A program made the position numbers and the translations under genes. From Deinococcus radiotolerans (GTDB lineage Bacteria; Deinococcota; Deinococci; Deinococcales; Deinococcaceae): a DNA stretch of 44,237 nucleotides. Shown here in pieces: positions 39,848 to 44,237 of this stretch (within the stretch, counting starts at the first letter, position 1; every line of letters begins with the position of its first letter). Below the pieces are notes generated by a model. That model saw only the letters and a list, made by a program, of their open reading frames with translations. It ran no database searches and was not told where the DNA came from. The stretch covers positions 1 to 44,237 of the forward strand of contig NZ_BMPE01000027.1 of the NCBI RefSeq assembly GCF_014647435.1, read 5' to 3'.

Positions 39848-39853
39848 TTAGCC

Positions 39854-41026
39854 CTACAGGTCCTCGTCACTGAACCCGACCGGCACGGCCTTCACCGGGT
39901 ACATCGCTTCGGCCAGTTGCATGACCAGGTCGTCGACGCGGTCGTCCTCCCGCTCGATCGGGTCGCTGATCGCGTCATACACCCACTGCGGCGTTTTGGC
40001 CTCCCAGTGGGGGTCGTCCCCTGCTGGCCCCTTGCGTTTCTCCGGCACGGGCGAGAGGGTGCGGCGCAGCGCTTCCAGGGCGTGCACCGCGCGGGGGTAG
40101 TGGGCCTTGATGTGGCGGCGCAGGCTCAGGCCTTCCCCGTCGCGGTGCCACACCAGTTCCAGCGGGTCGGGCGCCTTCCCGCTCTTGGCGGGGTCGTCGA
40201 AGCGGGTGAGCAGGTCGATCAGCTGCCGCCAGCCGTCCACGCCGACCGGAATGCCGCTGTCCCGCTCGATGTCCGGGCCGTTCAGCACGGTGAGGTTGCG
40301 GCTGCCGACCTGCACGCTGCTCTCCCCTGCCCCGGGCCGATCGGTGCGCCCGGGCAGGGTCAGCGCTGTCCCCCACACGGCGAGGAATTCGAACTGGAAG
40401 CGCCTGAGGACGGGCGGGGCGGGCGGCTGGCCGGGCGGCACCGGCACGGTGACCGGCAGCCTGATCCAGAACCGCTCCGCGTTGTGCCAGCGGCCCACCT
40501 GGGCGTCCGCGCGGCGGGCGCGCTTCACCGCGCGGGCGTGCCCCTGGTACGCCGCGTTGGCCGCCAGGGCGCGCTCGGCGAGGCGCTGCGCATCCGCCAT
40601 GCGCCCCAGGCTGATCTGCACGCAGGCCTGGACCGCGAGGTTGTGGCCGGTCATGAACGCCTCGACCATCCCGGCGCTGTTCGGGTCCGCGGTGCGGACG
40701 GCGGGGCTGGAGCGGCCGCCGTCCGTGAAGGCCTGCCCGGTGATCAGGGCGTGCGCGATCAAGTTGTGCTGCTCCCGGTCCTCCTGACTGGGGCGCACCT
40801 TGGCGAGACTCCACTCACCCACGGCGCTGCGGTGCGCTTCGAGCAGCGCGGCGCGCGCACAGGGGCAGGGGAAGGGATGCGCGGCGCGGCTTGCCGTGAT
40901 CTGAATCTGGTGCGGTTCGAGGTGCTCGGTGCTCTCCCCTGCCCGGCGTACCACGGCGCCGCAGCCGCGAACCGGGCAGTGCAGATGGGTGGGGGTCGGG
41001 GTTGATTTCATGCGGGTGCGGGTCAT
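39854..41026 (-). CDS. Uncharacterised protein with an N-terminal Cys/His cluster
   Basis: A 390-residue protein starting MTRTRMKSTPTPTHLHCPV (an alternative ATG lies five codons on; neither has a clear ribosome binding site). HLHCPVRGCGAVVRR (about 14-28), with further Cys and His up to about residue 56 (FPCPCARAALLEAH), suggests a small zinc site. The middle (about 120-190) is helical and Ala/Arg-rich. The C-terminal third is alpha/beta and acidic. Its stop codon is two bases from the decayed IS. It may be a phage early gene, with the IS inserted between it and the late promoter. No family is recognised. Confidence 0.68.
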   Translation of the reverse strand: MTRTRMKSTPTPTHLHCPVRGCGAVVRRAGESTEHLEPHQIQITASRAAHPFPCPCARAALLEAHRSAVGEWSLAKVRPSQEDREQHNLIAHALITGQAFTDGGRSSPAVRTADPNSAGMVEAFMTGHNLAVQACVQISLGRMADAQRLAERALAANAAYQGHARAVKRARRADAQVGRWHNAERFWIRLPVTVPVPPGQPPAPPVLRRFQFEFLAVWGTALTLPGRTDRPGAGESSVQVGSRNLTVLNGPDIERDSGIPVGVDGWRQLIDLLTRFDDPAKSGKAPDPLELVWHRDGEGLSLRRHIKAHYPRAVHALEALRRTLSPVPEKRKGPAGDDPHWEAKTPQWVYDAISDPIEREDDRVDDLVMQLAEAMYPVKAVPVGFSDEDL

Positions 41027-41054
41027 GCGGGCGCCGATGTGTGCAAGAGAGCAG

Positions 41055-41070
41055 GAACGTGTGTGAGCAC
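41055..41070 (-). promoter_or_regulatory. Copy of the repeated motif GTGCTCACACACGTTC
   Basis: On the minus strand this is GTGCTCACACACGTTC, upstream of the 390-residue gene. Related copies lie at 37558-37571, 42712-42723 and 43639-43657. It is a candidate binding site for a common regulator. Confidence 0.45.
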
Positions 41071-41118
41071 GGGAGCATGATAACGGACGTGCATGATCAC
41101 GCGCGCACAGGTTTGACG

Positions 41119-42654
41119 TTACTCGGCGTCGCTGTCGCCTGGACGGAACGCGCGTGCTTTCACGACCTCACCGATCCAGACCGAGTCGACCGCCTCGCCG
41201 GCCAACTGAGCGAGGCGCTTCTTGGCCACGATCTTGCCCTTGTGCTTGACAATGACCTTGGTGGCGATCAATTCGATTTCGATCCGGATGTCGTACTGGT
41301 CAAACAGGGTGTAAGTCTCGGCAAACTGCACGTAGTACCTGCGACCCTTGGCCAGCGTTTCTGCCGTGCTCTCGTTCATGCCGGACTTGAAGCTGAGTGT
41401 GAGCAGCGTGCCCACGACGGCCTGCGTGATCACGCGGGCAATAAACGTCAGGTTTTCCTGGTCAGCCTGTGAGAGGGGTTGGTCTTGAGGGATGTCGATT
41501 CGACCGTACTGCAATTCCTGCTGGAGGTAGTCTGTGATCGTCAACAGCCGCAGGTGATGCTCCGCCATGAGCAGGGTGCGGACCTTCTCGGGACGGTCTG
41601 GAATGCGGACTAGGACCTCACCCGACTCCACGCGCTGAATCAACGCGTCCCCGAGCGCGAGGAGCCGGATGGCCTGCAGGGCGGCCTTGTCCCGCTGTCC
41701 GACCGGGGGGTGGCTGCTGCTCCGAGACACTTTCCAATCAAACCGGTCATCGGTCAAAATTAGCTGGAAGGTCAGCCCGTGCAGGTCGACCAGTTCCACG
41801 GTCAATCTGCCCGCAGGCTCCACTGTGAGGCGGCCGTTGACTTCTATTTCCTCCAATCCAGAGCGGACGCGCAGGCGCTCAGTCAGCACCAACGGCTTGA
41901 GACCAAGCCGGATTTGTCCGGGCCGGTCCAGCTGGAGCAACTCGTCCAGTTCAGGACTCCCGGCGGTGACGGTGATGTCGCTGCGCGCGGACAGGTCAAT
42001 GGTGATCTCACGTCCCCGGGCCAGATCCTCATGCAGGGCCGCGAGCTTTGCGCGAGCCCGCGCTGGCCCGCTAATTCGCAGGTGGATGTGCCCCTGGATC
42101 CGCATGGTGTTGTCCGCCGTGACCTGCACGCGGGCGTCCGCCAGATTCGAGTCGCGCAACATGGCGGAAAGGGTGGCCACCGCCACAGCCGGGTCGCGGC
42201 TTCTCAGCCGTTCAGCGTCGAGTTCCCGTTCCAGCCGCTCGACGTTGGCCTGCTTCAGGAACTCCTCCGCCTTCAGGCTCCCTTCGAGGCGGCTGCTGCT
42301 GCCCTCGATGATGATCTGCTTGAGGAGAAACGAGACGGCAAGCGTGATCTGGGCAGGAGTGAAGCCCTCATCTTCGAGGTGACGCCGCACGGTGAGTTCA
42401 ATTTCCCTCACCTCCTGGTCCAGCACGGCGTGAAAGACATTGCTGGACCGCACCGTGGCAGTGATGTGCTGCGCGATGAGATCGGTGACGTGATGGGCGG
42501 TGAGGTCGCGTTCCAGGGCGCTCAGCATCCGGGCCTGCACCTTCCGGTCTGTCAGGCGCTTCAGGCCCTTGGCCCCGCTGAACTTCAGGAAATCCCAGGC
42601 GGCGTTGGGCATGAGATTGGTCAGCAGGGTGGTGGCGATTTCGAGACCGGGCAC
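41119..42654 (-). CDS. Large uncharacterised protein, helical N-terminus and beta-rich C-terminus
   Basis: A 511-residue protein starting with GTG at 42654 (MPGLEIATTLLTNLMPNAAW). TACCAT lies six bases upstream and could be a -10 box for a leaderless message. The first 155 residues are helical with a Lys/Arg-rich stretch (SGAKGLKRLTDRKVQARM). About 180-310 is beta-rich with repeated hydrophobic-charged strands (VQVTADNTMRIQGHIHLRIS, EITIDLSARSDITVTAG). The last 180 are mixed. There is no signal peptide or membrane segment. I recognise no family. A defence or regulatory role is possible, but nothing in the sequence shows it. Confidence 0.7.
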   Translation of the reverse strand: MPGLEIATTLLTNLMPNAAWDFLKFSGAKGLKRLTDRKVQARMLSALERDLTAHHVTDLIAQHITATVRSSNVFHAVLDQEVREIELTVRRHLEDEGFTPAQITLAVSFLLKQIIIEGSSSRLEGSLKAEEFLKQANVERLERELDAERLRSRDPAVAVATLSAMLRDSNLADARVQVTADNTMRIQGHIHLRISGPARARAKLAALHEDLARGREITIDLSARSDITVTAGSPELDELLQLDRPGQIRLGLKPLVLTERLRVRSGLEEIEVNGRLTVEPAGRLTVELVDLHGLTFQLILTDDRFDWKVSRSSSHPPVGQRDKAALQAIRLLALGDALIQRVESGEVLVRIPDRPEKVRTLLMAEHHLRLLTITDYLQQELQYGRIDIPQDQPLSQADQENLTFIARVITQAVVGTLLTLSFKSGMNESTAETLAKGRRYYVQFAETYTLFDQYDIRIEIELIATKVIVKHKGKIVAKKRLAQLAGEAVDSVWIGEVVKARAFRPGDSDAE

Positions 42655-42772
42655 GTGTTCATGGTATGCGGCGCTCGCTCCAGCTCAGGCTCATCTGAGC
42701 CCCCACTGTTTGCGTGTGAGCACGACATCACGAGAGTGTGCTAGCTCGTACACACGCAAGCAGGCTCACCGC

Positions 42773-43613
42773 TCACGGGCGAAACTCCAGGATTCCGCGG
42801 GCGAGTTGCTCCAGGTCCTGCAGGTCGCCCAGGGTCTGGTGCACGGCCGGGAAGTCAGGATGGGCGGTCCGCATGCTCTCGCGGGCGAGTTCCAGCAGCA
42901 GCCACTGCCCGGTGGTTAGGCCGTACGCGGAGTGCGCGTCGCGCGGCCGCTCGGGCAGCGGCGTGGGGATCAGCGAGTCCGGCAGGGGAGGGGGCGGCGC
43001 CACGCGGCGCAGCAGGATGTCCATCCGCGCGTCTGGGGAGGTCGGCGCCGGAGTTAGCGGTTGCGCCTTGAGCGGGGTGGAGGGAGTTGGCGGTTGCTCA
43101 GACCGGATCCGCGTGTCGGGTGGCGTTTGATCGGTCGGGGCGCGGCCGTTCCACTGCTGGATGTCTCGTTTGGTGGCGCGGCGCTGGGCGCCACTGCGGC
43201 GGCCCATCAGCGGCCGACCGAGAGGGAGGTGCGGACTGTGTTCGTGGGATACCTCGGGTAGGGGAGAGGCGGTAGGGCGTGGTGGGGGCGGCGCTGGGCC
43301 TGATGGCGTTCCAGATGGCCGCGGCGCGCCTTCGGGCGGGGCGGACAGGTGGCCGAGTTCCTGGAACAGGTCGAACCGGAGGTGCAGCCGCCCGGCGTCG
43401 TCGAGGGAGAGGTGATCGCCGGGCCGGGGTGATCGGCGCCAGATCTCTAGCAGGTCCTGGCGCGAGGGCGTGAGCCGGGCCTGCACGCCTGGGCCGTGCT
43501 GACGGCGCCGCGCGGCGCGTACGGGGTGGAGCCGGAGGCGCGGGGGCGTCGGGCCGGACGGCGTGGAAGGTCATGACGAGACCGCCGTCCATCACGTCCA
43601 CGGCGTAGTCCAT
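42773..43613 (-). pseudogene. Uncharacterised gene with a frame change in a run of five C
   Basis: The ATG at 43613 opens MDYAVDVMDGGLVMTFHAVR, then Pro-rich sequence. The main frame downstream (RRQHGPGVQARLTPSRQDLL and GRLHLRFDLFQELGHL) is offset by one base. The two join at GACGCCCCCGCG (five C, plus 43542-43546); with four C they are one gene of about 280 codons. As it stands, either the gene is broken or translation starts at the GTG at 43486 (237 residues). The rest is Pro/Arg-rich and probably disordered, with a helical end (LLLELARESMRTAHPDFPAV). Function unknown. Confidence 0.62.
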
Positions 43614-43660
43614 GCCTCATTCATCCCAGTACACTTCTATGCTCACCTGCTCACGGGATG

Positions 43661-44038
43661 TCAAGTGGGCTCGCATGGGTGAGTGTATGGGTCCAGGCTG
43701 ACGAGCATTTTGCCCTCGTCTGCGGTTGCCCAGCGGCTCCGGAGGAAGTCCTGCCCGGGCATGTGCATCAGCCCGGGCAGGGCGCTGTCGCTGATCTCCA
43801 CCACCTCACACACGCGCCGGCTCGGGATAAGCACAGCGCGCTGATGATCGTCAACCGACGTACCGGCGACCTTCAGAAGATCATGCCCAGGAATGGGAAA
43901 GTGAACTGCGAGATACGTTGCGTCAGGTGGAGCACGAGTAGAAACAGGGCCACCTGACCATTCTGGCGCGGACGGCAATTGAGCGACGGCTTGATGCGTT
44001 GCTGGAAGAGGCACCTCAGGTGAATCCTGAAGTGCCAC
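43661..44038 (-). CDS. Possible truncated gene running into the IS66 remnant
   Basis: A 125-codon open frame. The downstream part (LIPSRRVCEVVEISDSALPG, then MPGQDFLRSRWATADEGKML) reads like real protein. Its first 60 codons are antisense to the IS66 remnant on the other strand, so they are probably not genuine. The likely meaning is the 3' end of a gene whose start was removed when the IS66 element arrived. Function unknown. Confidence 0.35.
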   Translation of the reverse strand: MALQDSPEVPLPATHQAVAQLPSAPEWSGGPVSTRAPPDATYLAVHFPIPGHDLLKVAGTSVDDHQRAVLIPSRRVCEVVEISDSALPGLMHMPGQDFLRSRWATADEGKMLVSLDPYTHPCEPT

Positions 44039-44162
44039 CGGTTCTCAGACGACGCGGGCGGTAATCACCTGAGCGGAATCTGGCTGTGCGGTGCTGCGCT
44101 TCCTCCGTGACAGGCGCGTGCCATTCGATAACAATCAGGCAGAACGTGATGTGCGCCCGTAG
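43846..44162 (+). pseudogene. IS66-family transposase remnant
   Basis: The IS66 C-terminal signature VPFDNNQAERDVR is present at 44118-44156. Upstream, in another frame, lies more IS66-like sequence (EDHAQEWESELRDTLRQVEHE-type block, TAIERRLDALLEEAPQ, PPVLRRRGR and SPERNLAVR) broken by TAG (43939) and TAA (44062). A frame change between the two parts and missing sequence show decay. The 3' end is directly beside another IS end. Confidence 0.78.
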
Positions 44163-44171
44163 TGCGTGAAA

Positions 44172-44237
44172 CCTGACTACCCTTCAAAACAGGGCATGAG
44201 TGTGCTCAAGGTGCGCCAGGATGCGCCGGACGGATGC
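44172..44237 (+). mobile_element. Left end of an IS: terminal inverted repeat plus transposase start
   Basis: CCTGACTACCCTTCAAAAC (44172-44190) is the inverted copy of the repeat at 48-66. An ATG at 44196 opens MSVLKVRQDAPDGC to the window edge. RQDA also appears just inside the left end of the decayed IS at 37753. With the right end at 1-66 this shows two directly oriented IS copies bounding the window. Confidence 0.65.

Larger units (their letters stand above)
37722..39852 (+). mobile_element. Decayed IS with a passenger gene in place of most of its transposase
   Basis: The ends are inverted repeats: GGCTAACTACTCCTCAAAACG at the left (from 37723; mismatched at three sites) and its inverted copy, ending at 39852. 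Both resemble the ends at 1-66 and 44172-44190. Transposase fragments remain inside: WRQDAGVCTVFLQCNGHR and TVYNGFSLPLMWTLLTHG (37750-37860, in different frames) and a C-terminal piece ending QRFEG-stop (to 39847). Between them lies the HEAT-like gene. No intact transposase remains and no clear target-site duplication was seen. It has the form of a mobile insertion cassette or a decayed IS with an insertion. Confidence 0.68.

Noticed and set aside
37710..39860. Target-site duplication around the decayed IS
   Set aside because: Flanks read CCCCGACA and CTACAGG; no direct repeat of useful length adjoins the inverted repeats.
1..44237. CRISPR array, tRNA or rRNA genes, integrase
   Set aside because: No spaced direct repeats, no tRNA-like cloverleaf and no recombinase motif were seen on either strand.

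Overview
The window is high-GC DNA carrying the late half of a long-tailed siphovirus prophage, with insertion-sequence (IS) debris at both ends and in the middle. The host is most likely a Deinococcus or close relative. I infer this from the GC content and from start codons that follow a TANNNT -10 box by only 7-9 bases, the leaderless arrangement known to be common in Deinococcus deserti. No rRNA, tRNA or host housekeeping gene confirms the host. No integrase, replication gene or lytic repressor cluster is visible, so this is part of a phage genome rather than a complete one.

Layout. Positions 1-66 are the right end of an IS. From 37709 down to about 139 nearly everything is on the minus strand, as one long late operon read right to left. 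A strong promoter (37681-37709) and a structured leader come first. Then follow a small protein, a DNA methyltransferase with a ParB-like domain, an XRE regulator with its own promoter, an uncharacterised protein, a RelE-type toxin and a split ParB-like gene. Packaging genes come next (two TerS-like proteins, TerL, portal), then head genes (T4 gp21-like protease/scaffold, DUF2190-like decoration protein, major capsid protein), head-tail connectors, the major tail protein and a G/GT-type tail chaperone pair with a probable -1 frameshift. A gp10-like protein precedes a cargo site holding three secreted or membrane proteins. After that come a 2128-residue tape measure protein, the tail tip and fibre genes, a secreted HExxH lipoprotein, and a lysis cassette (two membrane proteins, a GH19 endolysin and a further hydrophobic protein). 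Two plus-strand genes, one interrupted by a TGA codon, sit between the tail and lysis modules.

Right part. 37722-39852 is a decayed IS whose ends and transposase fragments survive around a 496-residue HEAT-like passenger gene. Beyond it are three further minus-strand genes of unknown function (39854-43613), one with a frameshift. Then come an IS66-type transposase remnant (about 43846-44162) and the left end of another copy of the IS seen at position 1. The window is therefore bounded by two directly oriented copies of the same IS, as expected for a contig that stops at repeats.

Most notable points. (1) The gp10/tape-measure cargo site contains a small chimeric remnant that looks like the junction of a tandem duplication. 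(2) Nearly every real gap in the late operon holds a GC-rich hairpin, usually 13-18 bases after a stop codon. (3) A probable -1 frameshift joins the tail chaperones. (4) An IS shell carries a HEAT-like gene in place of most of its transposase. (5) The toxin gene has its ribosome binding site buried in a perfect hairpin behind a possible leader ORF.
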